Shown here: positions 21,515 to 31,670 of the stretch, one piece after another
How the letters are laid out: each line of letters opens with the position of its first letter
How positions within the stretch are numbered: the first letter of the stretch is position 1
Source of the DNA: Micrococcus terreus
GTDB taxonomy: Bacteria; Actinomycetota; Actinomycetes; Actinomycetales; Micrococcaceae
NCBI RefSeq assembly: GCF_900116905.1
Contig: NZ_FPCG01000004.1
Span: forward strand, 186,001 to 250,000
Length of the DNA: 64,000 bases
Direction of reading: 5' to 3'
Notes under the pieces: model-generated
What the model was told of the DNA's origin: nothing
Database searches by the model: none
What the model saw: the letters and a program-made list of their open reading frames with translations, nothing else
Program-made: the position numbers and the translations under genes

Positions 21515-23044
21515 TTAGCTGCCCAGCCCCTTGGAGTCCATGAGGCGGGCGACGGCGTGGATGAAGGCGGTGCCGCGATCGGCATAGGACGTGAACTGGT
21601 CCATGGACGCGGCGGCCGGTGCCATCAGCACCACGTCTCCGGATCGAGCCACGGAGTCGGCCGCGCGGACGGCCAGCTCCATGGCCTGGTGCCCGTCCGT
21701 GAGGCCGCTACCAGTCTCGCCCACGCCCGGGCCGAGGACCGGGAGGTCCGGCGCGTGTCGCCGCAACGCTCCTGCGAGCTCGCTGGAGTCGGCGCCGATC
21801 AGCACCACCGCGCGCAGCCGGTCCCGGTGGGACTGCACCAGCTCGTCATAGGTGACGCCCTTGGGCAGCCCTCCGGCGATCCAGATCACGTCCTTGAACG
21901 CGGACAGCGAGGCATCGGCGGCATGGGGGTTGGTGGCCTTGGAGTCGTTGATCCACATCACGTCCTCGGCCCGGGCCACCAGCTGGATGCGGTGGTCGCC
22001 TGGACGGTACGCGCGCAGACCGTCCCGCACAGCTTCCGGTGAGACGCCGATGGCCCGCACCAGCGCGGCGGCGGCCAGGGCATTGGCCACCAGATGCTGC
22101 GGGGCGATCGGTCCCAGGTCCTGCAGGGATCCCAGTTCCAGGGCCTGATGGCGCCGTTCGTCCAGGAAGGCACGATCCACCAGCAGGTCATCCACGACAC
22201 CCAGGGAGGACAGCCCCGGAGTCTGGGTGGAGAAGGAGACCGCTCGGCATCCCTCCTGGACATCGGCCTGCTCGACCATCCGCATGGTCAGCTCCTGCTG
22301 CTCATTGAAGATGCACGCCAGACGGGTGTTCTCGTAGATCTTGGCCTTGTCCGCCCAGTACGCATCGAACGACCCGTGCCAGTCCACGTGGTCTTCAGCC
22401 ACGTTGAGCACCACCGACGCAGCCGGCTCCATGTGATGGGTCCAGTGCAGCTGGAAGCTGGCCAGCTCGATCGCCAGGGTGTCGAAGCCCTCCGGGTCGC
22501 GGATGGCGTCCAACAGGGGCATGCCCACATTGCCGCAGGCGATCGCCCGCTGACCGGCGGCCAGCAGCATGGACTCGACCATCCCCACGGTGGTCGTCTT
22601 GCCGTTGGTGCCTGTGATGCACAGCCAGTCCGCGGTCCTGCGTCCGGACCGTTCACGCACCCGCCAGGCCAGCTCGACCTCGCCCCACACCGGGATTTCC
22701 GCCTGCCCGGCGGCGACCAGCAGCGGCTGGTCCGGTCTCCATCCCTGGGAGGTGACCACCAGCTCGGCAGGTGCGCCGCCGACGTCGGGAAGGGTCTGGA
22801 CGTGCTGGGCACCCAGCCGCACCTCGCGCACCCCCACGATCCGCAGCGTGTCCGCCTTGGCCCGGTTCTGCTCAGTGTCAGCCCCGTCCACCACCACGAT
22901 GTCGGCCCCCAGCTCGGCCAGGGTGTCGGCGATGGCGAAGCCGGAGACGCCGATGCCGGTGACCACGACCCGCAGCCCGGACCAGTCGGCGTCCCAGGTG
23001 GTCAGGGTGGCCAGGCGATCGTCGATCGGTGTGGAGGTGGTCAT
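21515..23044 (-). CDS. murD: UDP-N-acetylmuramoyl-L-alanine--D-glutamate ligase
   Basis: Adds D-Glu to UDP-MurNAc-L-Ala. The 509-aa product, a little longer than the roughly 450-aa norm, has the N-terminal VTGIGVSGFAIADTLAELGA, the ATP loop CITGTNGKTTTVGM, VLNVAEDHVDWHGSFDAYW and WINDSKATNPHAADASL. The ATG at 23044 overlaps the mraY stop by 4 bp. Confidence 0.96.
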   Translation of the reverse strand: MTTSTPIDDRLATLTTWDADWSGLRVVVTGIGVSGFAIADTLAELGADIVVVDGADTEQNRAKADTLRIVGVREVRLGAQHVQTLPDVGGAPAELVVTSQGWRPDQPLLVAAGQAEIPVWGEVELAWRVRERSGRRTADWLCITGTNGKTTTVGMVESMLLAAGQRAIACGNVGMPLLDAIRDPEGFDTLAIELASFQLHWTHHMEPAASVVLNVAEDHVDWHGSFDAYWADKAKIYENTRLACIFNEQQELTMRMVEQADVQEGCRAVSFSTQTPGLSSLGVVDDLLVDRAFLDERRHQALELGSLQDLGPIAPQHLVANALAAAALVRAIGVSPEAVRDGLRAYRPGDHRIQLVARAEDVMWINDSKATNPHAADASLSAFKDVIWIAGGLPKGVTYDELVQSHRDRLRAVVLIGADSSELAGALRRHAPDLPVLGPGVGETGSGLTDGHQAMELAVRAADSVARSGDVVLMAPAAASMDQFTSYADRGTAFIHAVARLMDSKGLGS

Positions 23045-24144
23045 CGGCCCAGCACCCACTCACCGTAGAACAGGGCGACGCCGACGCTCACGCACAGCAG
23101 GCCGATCAGCCAGAACCGCACGACGACGGTGACCTCCGCCCACCCCTTGAGCTCGAAGTGGTGCTGCAGCGGCGCCATCAGGAACACCCGCCTGCCGCCG
23201 GAGAGCTTGAAGAAGCCGACCTGGATGATGACCGAGGCCGCGATGACGACCATCAGTCCGGCCAGGATGACCAGGAGCAGCTCGGTCCGGGAGAGGATCG
23301 CCAGTCCGGCCAGGGCGCCTCCGAGGGCCAGGGAACCGGTGTCACCCATGAAGATCTTCGCCGGGGAGGTGTTCCACCACAGGAAACCGGCCAGAGCACC
23401 GGTGAGCATCGCGGCGAGCATGGCCAGGTCCATGGGATCACGCACCTCGTAGCACCCCTCCGTGCCGGGCAGCACCCGGCAGGACTGGTTGGCCTGGAAG
23501 ATGGTCATCAGCACGTACGCACCGGTCACCATGGCGGTGGCACCGGTGGCCAGGCCGTCCAGACCGTCCGTGAGGTTGACCGCATTGGTGGTGGCCGTGG
23601 TGATCAGGTTGGACCAGATCACGAACAGGATGGCACCGAGCAGCGGTCCGGCGAACGCCAGGTCGACACTGGTGTCCCGGACCACGGAGATCGCCGTGGA
23701 GGCCGGCGTCAGGCCCCGCTCGTTGGGGAAGTTCAGCGCCAGGACGGCGAAGGAGATGCCGACCACGCCCTGCAGCACGATCTTGGCCCAGGCGGTCAGG
23801 CCCAGGGACTGCTGCTTGGAGATCTTGGTGAAGTCGTCGATGAAGCCCACCAGACCCATGCCTGCCGTGAGGAAGAGCAGGATCATGCCCGAGACCGTGG
23901 GTCCGGCGTTGTCCAGACCCATCAGGCTCAGGATCCAGTGCGTCAGGAAGTACGCCACGATCAGGGCGAAGACGATGACCGCCCCGCCCATGGTGGGGGT
24001 GCCACGCTTGGTCTTGTGCGTGGTGGGACCGTCGTCGCGCACGAACTGGCCGTAGCCGCGTTTGACCAGGACCTTGATGAACAGGGGCGTTCCCGCCACT
24101 GTGATGAGCAGCCCGAGCAGGCTGCCGATCAGCACTCCGATCAT
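23041..24144 (-). CDS. mraY: Phospho-N-acetylmuramoyl-pentapeptide-transferase
   Basis: Membrane enzyme forming lipid I from UDP-MurNAc-pentapeptide and undecaprenyl phosphate. The 367-aa product has about ten membrane segments. Conserved motifs are GTPTMGGAVIVFAL, the aspartate pair in GLVGFIDDFTKIS, TNAVNLTDGLDGLATG, KIFMGDTGSLALGG and FLMAPLQHHFELKG. The ATG at 24144 overlaps the murF stop by 4 bp; the longer open frame starts inside murF. Confidence 0.97.
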   Translation of the reverse strand: MIGVLIGSLLGLLITVAGTPLFIKVLVKRGYGQFVRDDGPTTHKTKRGTPTMGGAVIVFALIVAYFLTHWILSLMGLDNAGPTVSGMILLFLTAGMGLVGFIDDFTKISKQQSLGLTAWAKIVLQGVVGISFAVLALNFPNERGLTPASTAISVVRDTSVDLAFAGPLLGAILFVIWSNLITTATTNAVNLTDGLDGLATGATAMVTGAYVLMTIFQANQSCRVLPGTEGCYEVRDPMDLAMLAAMLTGALAGFLWWNTSPAKIFMGDTGSLALGGALAGLAILSRTELLLVILAGLMVVIAASVIIQVGFFKLSGGRRVFLMAPLQHHFELKGWAEVTVVVRFWLIGLLCVSVGVALFYGEWVLGR

Positions 24145-25691
24145 CGAACCTGCTCCTTCTGCATCCCCGAGGGGTCTTGGTGGTCGGACGCTGCGGGGCC
24201 CGGGGCCGGTGTGGACGCGGCGTGCCCGGCATCTGCCAGACGATCGCCCAGCCACCTCAGACCCACCCCGTTCGAGGACTTCACCAGCACGATGTCACCG
24301 GGCTGCAGGCGATCGGCCAACAGGGCCTCGGCCTCGTCCAGGGTCGAGACATGCTCGGCCTCCGCACCCCACGAGCCTTCGTTCACGGCACCGACGAAGA
24401 GCGGGCGTGCCCCGTCTCCGACCACCAGCAGCTGATCGATGTTCAGCCGGACCACGGTCTCCCCGATCAGGGTGTGCTCCCTGATCCGGTGCTCGCCCAG
24501 CTCCAGCATCTCCCCCAGCACGGCGACGGTGCGACGCCCGGTCGAGCGGCCCAGGATGGCCAGGGTCTGCAGGGCGGCGCGCATGGACTCGGGGTTGGCG
24601 TTGTAGGCGTCGTTGATGATGGTCACGCCGTCCGGACGATCGCGTCGCTCCATCCGGTGCCGGCTCACCGCGCCCAGACCGTGCAGGGTGGCGGCGATCT
24701 GCTGCGGGTCCATGCCGGCGGCGTGGGCTGCCGCTGCGGCCGCCACCAGGTTGGAGGCGTGGTGAGAGCCGATCAGCCCTGAGACCACGTGATGACCCTC
24801 GGCGTGCGTGCCCTGGCCGATGCGCAGGGTGAAGTCGGGCTCGCCCATCTGGGAGGTCGTCAGGTCCTGGGCCAGGGCGGAGAAGGCGGCTGATCCGTCC
24901 TGCAGCGCCTGGTCGATGCCGGCGAAGGCACCGGGATCCGTGGAGAACCATGCCACGGGGGCCTGGGTGCGTTCGGCCATCAGCCGCACGCGAGAGTCGT
25001 CCCGGTTCAGCACGGCCACTCCCGTGGACGTCAGCGCCTCCACCAGCTCGCCCTTGGTGCGGGCGATGTTCTCCACTCCCCCGAAGCTTCCGGCGTGCGC
25101 GGTGCCGACCATCAGGACCACGCCGATGTCCGGCTGGACCATCTGGCACAGGTACTCGATGTTGCCCACGTGGTCAGCGCCCATCTCCACCACGAGATAG
25201 CGCGTGTCCAGATCGGCTCCGAAGACGGTCAGAGGTACGCCGACCTCCCCGTTGTAGGAGCCGATGGGCGCCACGGTGGGACCCTGGGTGCTCAGCAGCG
25301 CCGCCAGCAGGTCCTTGGTGGTGGTCTTTCCGGCAGAGCCGGTGATCCCGATGACCGTGGTGGGCGAATGCGCACGGATCCGTCGCACGATCTCTGCGGC
25401 CAGAGCCCCCATGGCCACCACGACGTCAGCCACGATCACGGCAGGATCCACCGTCCCGGAGGCGTCCGTGGTCTCCCTCTCGGCCAGGATCAGCCGGGCT
25501 CCGGCACTGCGGGCCGCCGGGATGAAGTCATGGCCGTCGGCCTGCTCACCCGGCTTGGCGATGAACAGGGCCCCGGAGGTGATCTCTCGTGAATCGGTGG
25601 TCGCACTGTGGACCACCGTGTCCGGGGAGACGGTGGCGGTGAGTGTTCCGCCGGTGGCCGAGGCGATGTCGGCTGCGCTGAGTTCGATCAT
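24141..25691 (-). CDS. murF: UDP-MurNAc-tripeptide--D-Ala-D-Ala ligase
   Basis: Adds D-Ala-D-Ala to complete the pentapeptide precursor. The 516-aa product starts MIELSAADIASATGG. It has the ATP loop IGITGSAGKTTTKDLL, VVEMGADHVGNIEYL, INDAYNANPESMRAALQTL and VAVLGEMLELGE. An Ala/Pro-rich C-terminal tail is specific to this protein. The ATG at 25691 lies 13 bp after murE. Confidence 0.96.
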   Translation of the reverse strand: MIELSAADIASATGGTLTATVSPDTVVHSATTDSREITSGALFIAKPGEQADGHDFIPAARSAGARLILAERETTDASGTVDPAVIVADVVVAMGALAAEIVRRIRAHSPTTVIGITGSAGKTTTKDLLAALLSTQGPTVAPIGSYNGEVGVPLTVFGADLDTRYLVVEMGADHVGNIEYLCQMVQPDIGVVLMVGTAHAGSFGGVENIARTKGELVEALTSTGVAVLNRDDSRVRLMAERTQAPVAWFSTDPGAFAGIDQALQDGSAAFSALAQDLTTSQMGEPDFTLRIGQGTHAEGHHVVSGLIGSHHASNLVAAAAAAHAAGMDPQQIAATLHGLGAVSRHRMERRDRPDGVTIINDAYNANPESMRAALQTLAILGRSTGRRTVAVLGEMLELGEHRIREHTLIGETVVRLNIDQLLVVGDGARPLFVGAVNEGSWGAEAEHVSTLDEAEALLADRLQPGDIVLVKSSNGVGLRWLGDRLADAGHAASTPAPGPAASDHQDPSGMQKEQVR

Positions 25692-25704
25692 GACCGCACT
25701 GACT

Positions 25705-27417
25705 TTACCGCTCTGCAGATGAGGAACCGGTGAGGAACGGGTGTCCATGGCGGTGCAGGGCCTCGCGCAGCGCCACCCGGTCATCCAACTCGACCCGTGT
25801 CCCGTTGAAGTCCTGGGAGGTCTCGTGGCCACGGCCGGCCAGCAGGACGGTGTCCTGGGGCGTGGCCAGGCTCACGGCCAGCTCGATCGCCGTCGGGCGC
25901 GGCGCGGACTCGTGCACCTGCACGGAGCGGCCGTCCTGTCCGGCCCGCGCGGCAGCCGCCCGCACGCCCTCCAGCACATCGGCGCGGATCACCCCAGGGT
26001 CCTCCGAATGGGGGTCGTCATCGGTGACGATCACGACGTCGGCCCACTCAGCGGCGATCTGGCCCATCAGGGGGCGTTTGGTCGCGTCGCGGTCACCGGT
26101 GGCGCCGAAGACGATGATGGTCCGTCCCTCGGTGTTGCCCGCTGCCCGGCGAGCTTCACGCACAGAGTCCAGGGCACGGACCATGCCGTCCGGGTTGTGT
26201 GCGAAGTCCACGATGGCCGCCGGGGAGTGCCCCACGACCTCCATCCGGCCGGGCACGGCGGTGGCGAAGGGGCCGCGGCCCACGGGAACATCCAACACCT
26301 GGCCGATCCTGTCCCAGTCCTGGGGCGCCCCCTCCAGGACCATGCAGGCCGCCAGAGCGGCGTTGGCCACATTGAACCGTCCGGGCAGTCCGGTCGAGGC
26401 GGGGAAGCGTCGTCCGGTGGGCTGGTGGACCAGGGTGAAGCGGTGGCCCAACGCCTCGGGCATGAGCTCCTGCACGGCCCAGTCGGCACCGGGGTCCACA
26501 CTGCCGTCGGCGGAGTCGTGTTCGGCGACCGGCCCCAGACTCAGGGTGGAGACCTCGCAGGTGGCCGCCTGCGCCATCCGGCGACCCCAGCTGGCCTCGG
26601 GGCCCCCGTCCAGGGTGATGACCGCCCGGTCCGTGCGCTCGGCCTGGAAGAGTCCGGCTTTGGCCTGGAAGTAGTCCTCCATGGACCCATGCAGGTCCAG
26701 ATGGTCCTGACTGAGATTGGTGAAACCGGCCACCCGGTAGTGCAGGCCGGAGATCCGGCGGTAGCTCACCGCGTGCGAGGAGACCTCCATCACCGCCGTG
26801 TCCACCTGTTCCTGCCGCATCAGCCCCATCAGGGCGTGCAGCTGTGTGGCTTCAGGAGTCGTCAGGGTGGAGGGGACGGTCCGTTCGCCGGCCCGGATCT
26901 CGATGGTCCCGATCAGCCCGGTGCGCTCTCCCAGCTCCCGCAGCAGCGCGGTGAGGAAGCAGCTGGTGGTCGTCTTGCCGTTGGTTCCGGTCAGGCCCAT
27001 CAGCCGAGGCCCCGCTGCGTCCTCCACTCCCCGGTAGATCGCTCCGGCGGCAGGCCCGACGGCGTCACGCACGTCCCGCACGATCAGCACGACGGTGCCT
27101 TCTGGCAGATCCGCACACCACGCGGCGCCGGCCTCATCGGTGAGCACACCGACGGCCCCCTGTTCCACGACCTGCGCGGCGAACTCGGCGCCGTGACGGC
27201 GCGCGCCCGGAACGCCCACGTACAGGTCGCCGGCACGCACCGTGCGCGAGTCCATGGAGATCCCCGACGGACCGGTTCCGGAGGAGCCGCCGCGGGCCAC
27301 CAGGGCTCCCTGGCCCTGGCTTTCCAATGCCCGGAGCAGCGTGTCCCAGGGCAGCGCGGCGGTCCGCTTTGGTCGGAACGCGGCATCCTGGTCGGCGGGG
27401 CTCAGATGTGTGGTCAT
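25705..27417 (-). CDS. murE: UDP-MurNAc-L-Ala-D-Glu ligase for the third stem residue (probably L-Lys)
   Basis: Adds the diamino acid at position 3 of the stem peptide. The 570-aa product has the ATP loop GLTGTNGKTTTSCF, MEVSSHAVSYRRISG, FTNLSQDHLDLHGSM and VFGATGDRDATKRPLM. Where meso-DAP enzymes have DNPR, this protein has DDDPHSEDP with no arginine, so L-lysine is the more likely substrate; this is an inference. The ATG at 27417 was chosen because the longer frame extends into ftsI. Its 5' end overlaps nothing but lies 34 bp after the ftsI stop. Confidence 0.95.
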   Translation of the reverse strand: MTTHLSPADQDAAFRPKRTAALPWDTLLRALESQGQGALVARGGSSGTGPSGISMDSRTVRAGDLYVGVPGARRHGAEFAAQVVEQGAVGVLTDEAGAAWCADLPEGTVVLIVRDVRDAVGPAAGAIYRGVEDAAGPRLMGLTGTNGKTTTSCFLTALLRELGERTGLIGTIEIRAGERTVPSTLTTPEATQLHALMGLMRQEQVDTAVMEVSSHAVSYRRISGLHYRVAGFTNLSQDHLDLHGSMEDYFQAKAGLFQAERTDRAVITLDGGPEASWGRRMAQAATCEVSTLSLGPVAEHDSADGSVDPGADWAVQELMPEALGHRFTLVHQPTGRRFPASTGLPGRFNVANAALAACMVLEGAPQDWDRIGQVLDVPVGRGPFATAVPGRMEVVGHSPAAIVDFAHNPDGMVRALDSVREARRAAGNTEGRTIIVFGATGDRDATKRPLMGQIAAEWADVVIVTDDDPHSEDPGVIRADVLEGVRAAAARAGQDGRSVQVHESAPRPTAIELAVSLATPQDTVLLAGRGHETSQDFNGTRVELDDRVALREALHRHGHPFLTGSSSAER

Positions 27418-27451
27418 GTGTGGTCCTGGGCGTCGTGGGGGCAAGAGGCTG

Positions 27452-29248
27452 TCACCACGGTCGCTTCTGTGGTTCCTCGGTGAAGACATCGTAGTGCTGC
27501 GGCTCGGCGTCCGTTGGGGGCACGTTGTACTTGTTCAGCAGGTACCCCATCACCTGTCCTGCGGTGTCCGTGACCTTCCAGTCCCGCCAGTAGCCCTGCG
27601 GCCGATGCACCGCCACGGAGACCACGAACCGGGGATCGTCCAGCGGTGCCACTGCGGTGAAGGAGGTGGTGTGCCCGTCATAGCCACCCGCTCCTGCGGC
27701 CTGGCCGGTTCCGGTCTTGCCGCCGACTCGGTAGCCCGGAATCCTGGCGTCTCCGCCGGTGCCCTCCTGGACCACGCCCTCCATGAGCTTGAGCATCTCC
27801 TGCGAGGTCTGCTCGGAGTAGACCCGGGTCCCCTCGCCCGAGTCGGCGCGGTGCTCGATCCCGTCGGCGTCGATATAGGAGTCGATCAGTCGCGGCTGCA
27901 TCTTCACTCCACCGTTGGCCACGGTCTGGAACATCTGGGCGGTGTGCAGGCTGGTCACGGTGTACCCCTGCCCGAACATGGTGGTGTACTTCTGCCGTCC
28001 GTCCCACTGATCCGGCGGGGCCAGGATGCCCTGGTTGCCTCCGGGCAGCCCGATGTCGATCGGCTGGCCGAATCCCAGTTTCTCCATGAAGTCGAAACGG
28101 GTGGCGGTGTCCACCGAGTTGGCCACCTGGACGGTGCCGGTGTTGTAGGAACGGGTGAAGATCCCCGCCGTGGTCATGTCGTAGGTGGCATGCGGCAGGG
28201 AATCGTTGATGATGTGTCCCTCGAACTCCTGCTGGTTCGGCACGGAGTACTCGTCCAGGGGCTTGACACCGCCCTTCTCCAGGGCCGTGGCGAAGGTCGC
28301 GACCTTGCCGGTGGAGCCGGGCTCATAGGACTGGGTGAACGAGGTCGGACGCCAGAAGAGGGAGTCGGTCCCCTGAGGGTTGGACGGGTCCACCGTCTGG
28401 TTGTCCGCCATCGCCAGGATCTCGCCGGTCTTGACGTCCTGGACCACGACGTTCGCCCAGGCCGCGTTGTACTGAGCGGCCTTGGTGGCGATCGCCTCCT
28501 GCGCGAACCACTGCACATCCTGGTCGATCGTCAGCCGGATGTCCTTGCCGTCCACAGCCGGCGTCTCAGAGAACTCGGCGTTGGGGATGCGGATGCCATC
28601 TCGACCGATCTCATAGGTGCGCGTGCCGGGCGTACCGGCCAGCTGCTCGTCCTGGCTGACCTCGAGACCCTCCAGCGGCTGACCGTCATCACTGATGAAG
28701 CCCAGGATGTTCCCGGCCACCGCACCGTTGGGGTACGACCGTTCGGCCACCGGCTCGGCCAGCAGTCCGGGGACACGCACCTCCATGGCTCCGTTCTTCA
28801 CCTCTGGCGTGACTCCTCGCAGCACCACACGGTAGGGCCGCTCCCCCACCAGACGCTGCTTCAGCTCATCCGGGTCCATGGAGAGGATCGGGGCGAGCGT
28901 GGCCACGTCATCGTCCAGTCGGACCACCTGCTGGCTGTTCGTCTCGCGGTTCCAGCGCTTGTACTCCTCCGTCACCAGTCGCTGGTCCACCACCAGGTCG
29001 TACCGTTGGACCGACGAGGCCAGGACCCGGCCTTCCCGGTCCAGGATGGACCCCCGGTCTGGGGTCAGGGTGATCGAACGCAGCCGCTCGTCCATCGCCT
29101 TCTGGGCATGTCCGGCCGCGTCCACGCCCTGCACGAACATCAGACGCAGTCCCAGGATCAGCAGCAGCACCAGGGCCACCGCCACCCCCACACGCAGTCG
29201 ACGAGCACTCAGATGCAGCGTGTCACTGGCGACGGGGGCGTGGGCCAT
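27452..29248 (-). CDS. ftsI: Penicillin-binding protein FtsI/PBP3 (septal transpeptidase)
   Basis: Class B PBP that crosslinks septal peptidoglycan. The 598-aa product has a short cytosolic N-terminus and a single membrane anchor (VGVAVALVLLLILGLRLMFV), then the dimerisation domain with RGSILDREGRVLASS. The transpeptidase motifs are all visible: SxxK in YEPGSTGKVATF, SxN in TRSYNTGTVQVA and KTG in VGGKTGTGQAAG. No PASTA domain is present. It follows ftsL after a 64-bp gap. Confidence 0.96.
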   Translation of the reverse strand: MAHAPVASDTLHLSARRLRVGVAVALVLLLILGLRLMFVQGVDAAGHAQKAMDERLRSITLTPDRGSILDREGRVLASSVQRYDLVVDQRLVTEEYKRWNRETNSQQVVRLDDDVATLAPILSMDPDELKQRLVGERPYRVVLRGVTPEVKNGAMEVRVPGLLAEPVAERSYPNGAVAGNILGFISDDGQPLEGLEVSQDEQLAGTPGTRTYEIGRDGIRIPNAEFSETPAVDGKDIRLTIDQDVQWFAQEAIATKAAQYNAAWANVVVQDVKTGEILAMADNQTVDPSNPQGTDSLFWRPTSFTQSYEPGSTGKVATFATALEKGGVKPLDEYSVPNQQEFEGHIINDSLPHATYDMTTAGIFTRSYNTGTVQVANSVDTATRFDFMEKLGFGQPIDIGLPGGNQGILAPPDQWDGRQKYTTMFGQGYTVTSLHTAQMFQTVANGGVKMQPRLIDSYIDADGIEHRADSGEGTRVYSEQTSQEMLKLMEGVVQEGTGGDARIPGYRVGGKTGTGQAAGAGGYDGHTTSFTAVAPLDDPRFVVSVAVHRPQGYWRDWKVTDTAGQVMGYLLNKYNVPPTDAEPQHYDVFTEEPQKRPW

Positions 29249-29312
29249 AGAGGGCGTCCTTCCGGGTCTGGAGGGGATGTCAGGAGGGGGTTCCGCGCTG
29301 CCGGCTCAGGCT

Positions 29313-29972
29313 TCAGCGGCCCGGAGTCTGGAGCTGAGGAGCCGGGATGCTGCCGCCGTTGAGCTCGGCCGGGTCGAACTCCGGTTCAGCAGGAGCCGGC
29401 GTCGCGGCCTCGTCCTGAGCGGTGGGCTTCTCGTCCGGCTCAGCTCCCGCCTGGTTCGGACCATGCGGCACCGAGGGTGCTGCCACGAAGTCCGTGGGCT
29501 TGTTCTCAGCATCAGCGGCGGTGGCCTGTCCGGTCACCGCGCCGGTGCCCAGATCGATCGCTGCGATGTCCCCTGGCATCACCATGCCCAGGCTCGAGGC
29601 CTGGGCCGCCAGATTCTGCGGCGCCGCCAGGTGTTCGGCCTGCTGGGTCAGCCGCTCATTGGTCTGTGTCAGGTCCGTGTGCTCAGCGCGCAGGGTCACC
29701 AGATCGTACTGCCGGTTGGAGACGGTGATGTTCACCGCCAGCACCACGCCCAGAGCTGCGATCAGCATCATGGCGCACAGGGCGATGAAGCCCCGGCCGG
29801 TCTTCGGCAGCGGAGCAGGCACCACGGACAGCGGCGTGCGACGACGCGTGGAGCTGCCCGACTCGGACGGTGCTGCGGGTCGCCAAGGAGCAGCCGGTGT
29901 CAGCTGACGGGCGGCGCTGCCGTCGGTCAGGTTCGGCTGCTGCATGGCAGGGCGATGTGGCTGTGCGGTCAT
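29313..29972 (-). CDS. ftsL: FtsL-like septum formation protein
   Basis: Small bitopic divisome protein, 219 aa. A basic, Pro/Ser-rich cytosolic tail is followed by one membrane segment ([20 protein letters not shown]), then a short coiled coil ([27 protein letters not shown]). The C-terminal half is a long Pro/Ala/Glu-rich extension ending [10 protein letters not shown], not typical of short FtsL proteins but seen in actinobacteria. Identification rests on topology and on its place between rsmH and ftsI. Its ATG overlaps the rsmH stop by 4 bp. Confidence 0.88.
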   Translation of the reverse strand: MTAQPHRPAMQQPNLTDGSAARQLTPAAPWRPAAPSESGSSTRRRTPLSVVPAPLPKTGRGFIALCAMMLIAALGVVLAVNITVSNRQYDLVTLRAEHTDLTQTNERLTQQAEHLAAPQNLAAQASSLGMVMPGDIAAIDLGTGAVTGQATAADAENKPTDFVAAPSVPHGPNQAGAEPDEKPTAQDEAATPAPAEPEFDPAELNGGSIPAPQLQTPGR

Positions 29973-30964
29973 GCTGAGCTCCTTGGTGATGTTCTGATCT
30001 TCTCAAGCGCACGCACTTTTGCCGATGAGGCGCGAGGGTTTTCTTCGATTTCGTGTTGTGTGGGCTTGTCCACGCCGCGCGTGAGCATCTTGACCACCGG
30101 CGCGTGCTCCTCCAGCTCGATCGGAAAACCGGGGGGCGCCGTCGAGGTGGCCAAGGCCGTCATCTGCCTCTTGGTGATGCGATCCTCGAGCGAGTGGTAG
30201 CTCATCACCACCAGGCGACCTCCCACATTCAGCCGGGACATCACCTCCGGAAGCGCCCGTTCGAGCACATCCAGCTCTTCATTGACCTCGATGCGCAGGG
30301 CCTGGAAGGTCCGCTTCGCAGGATGCCCGCCGCTCTTGCCGGCGGCAGCCGGGACCGCACCACGGATGACCTCGACCAGCCGTCCCGTGCTCGAGAACGC
30401 CTCCTCTGCCCGGGACCGGACGATGGCCGCGGCGATCCGTCCTGCGAACTTCTCCTCGCCCCAGCTGCGGATGATCCGGCGCAGTTCGGCTTCGGGATAG
30501 GTGTTGACCACGGTCTCGGCGGTCAGCTCTGCAGTGGGGTCCATCCGCATGTCCAGTGGAGCATCGTAGGAGTAGGCGAACCCTCGTTCACGTTCGTCCA
30601 GTTGATAGGAGGAGACACCGAGGTCGTAGAGGGCTGCGTCGACGCCCTCCACCCCGGCGTCGGCCAGGGCTTCGGACACCTCGTCATAGGTGCCGTGCCA
30701 GGTCCGGAGCCGGTCCCCTGCCCAGCTGAGTCGTTCGGTGGCCAGGCGCAGCGCCTGGGTGTCCCTGTCGATCCCGACCACGATCGTGTCCGGGTGGCGT
30801 CGCAGGATCGCCTCCGTGTGACCGCCCATGCCGAGCGTCCCGTCCAGGGCCACGGGTGTCCGACCTGCCGCCCGCGCTGCTTCCAGCCCGGGTGCCATCA
30901 GGTCCAGGACGCGCTCGAGCATGACCGGCACGTGACGGTCTGCAGTGGGACGTTCGCTCGTCAT
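29969..30964 (-). CDS. rsmH: 16S rRNA m4C1402 methyltransferase
   Basis: SAM-dependent N4-methylation of C1402 in 16S rRNA (also known as MraW). The 331-aa product has [14 protein letters not shown] at the N-terminus, the SAM motif [48 protein letters not shown] and [14 protein letters not shown] with [14 protein letters not shown] near the C-terminus. The ATG at 30964 matches the family N-terminus; the longer frame runs into untranslated sequence. Second gene of the mra/dcw block. Confidence 0.96.
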   Translation of the reverse strand: MTSERPTADRHVPVMLERVLDLMAPGLEAARAAGRTPVALDGTLGMGGHTEAILRRHPDTIVVGIDRDTQALRLATERLSWAGDRLRTWHGTYDEVSEALADAGVEGVDAALYDLGVSSYQLDERERGFAYSYDAPLDMRMDPTAELTAETVVNTYPEAELRRIIRSWGEEKFAGRIAAAIVRSRAEEAFSSTGRLVEVIRGAVPAAAGKSGGHPAKRTFQALRIEVNEELDVLERALPEVMSRLNVGGRLVVMSYHSLEDRITKRQMTALATSTAPPGFPIELEEHAPVVKMLTRGVDKPTQHEIEENPRASSAKVRALEKIRTSPRSSA

Positions 30965-31173
30965 CTCGCGCTCCTGAGGCAGTGTGGGCAGTGTGGGTGG
31001 TGGGTCGACGACAGGGACGTGAGGGCCCTGGAAAGCAGAGGACCCTTGGATCAGATCCCCATCCGCGCGGTGTGTCCGTGCCTGGCCCGGGGGAAGTCGG
31101 GTCAGGTCCGGCCACGGTGCGGCTGGAGGTCTCATTCAAAGGTCCGTGCTGTTCAGTTATGAGGGGCTTGATC

Positions 31174-31605
31174 TCAGAAGATGCCGGGGATGACATCCTC
31201 ATCGGTCTCGGAGAACGAGTTCTCCTGCTCCTCGAGGTACGAGTTCCAGGCCACTGAGTCCCAGATCTCTGCTCGTGTGCCGGCTCCGATCACCGTCACC
31301 TCTCGGTCCAGCCCCGCATAGCTGCGCAGCGGAGCCGGGATGGTGATCCGCCCCTGCTTGTCCGGCGTCTCGTCGGAGGCACCGGAGAGGAAGACGCGGA
31401 TGTAGTCCCGTGCCTGGCGTGAGGACAGCGGTGCCGACCTCATCTGCTCGTGAACCCTCTCGAACTCACGTGTGCTGAAGACATAGATGCACCGCTCCTG
31501 TCCTCGTGTCAGGACCAGCCCGTCGGCCAGTTCGTCACGGAACTTGGCGGGAAGGATCAGCCGGGCCTTCTCGTCGAGCTTCGGCGTGTAGGTGCCCAAG
31601 AACAT
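31174..31605 (-). CDS. mraZ: Transcriptional regulator MraZ
   Basis: DNA-binding autorepressor and first gene of the dcw cluster, 143 aa. Two AbrB-like SpoVT folds are seen: [20 protein letters not shown] with [15 protein letters not shown], and later [22 protein letters not shown]. The start at 31605 (ATG) is the family N-terminus. The upstream region has a promoter with phased GTGGR repeats, consistent with autoregulation. rsmH follows after about 210 bp, which is a wide gap for this pair. Confidence 0.95.
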   Translation of the reverse strand: MFLGTYTPKLDEKARLILPAKFRDELADGLVLTRGQERCIYVFSTREFERVHEQMRSAPLSSRQARDYIRVFLSGASDETPDKQGRITIPAPLRSYAGLDREVTVIGAGTRAEIWDSVAWNSYLEEQENSFSETDEDVIPGIF

Positions 31606-31670
31606 GGGCCCACCTGCCTTCACTCTCTGAGAGGAGTCCCGCACCTCTCCGCTGCACCAGCGTCCTCTGC

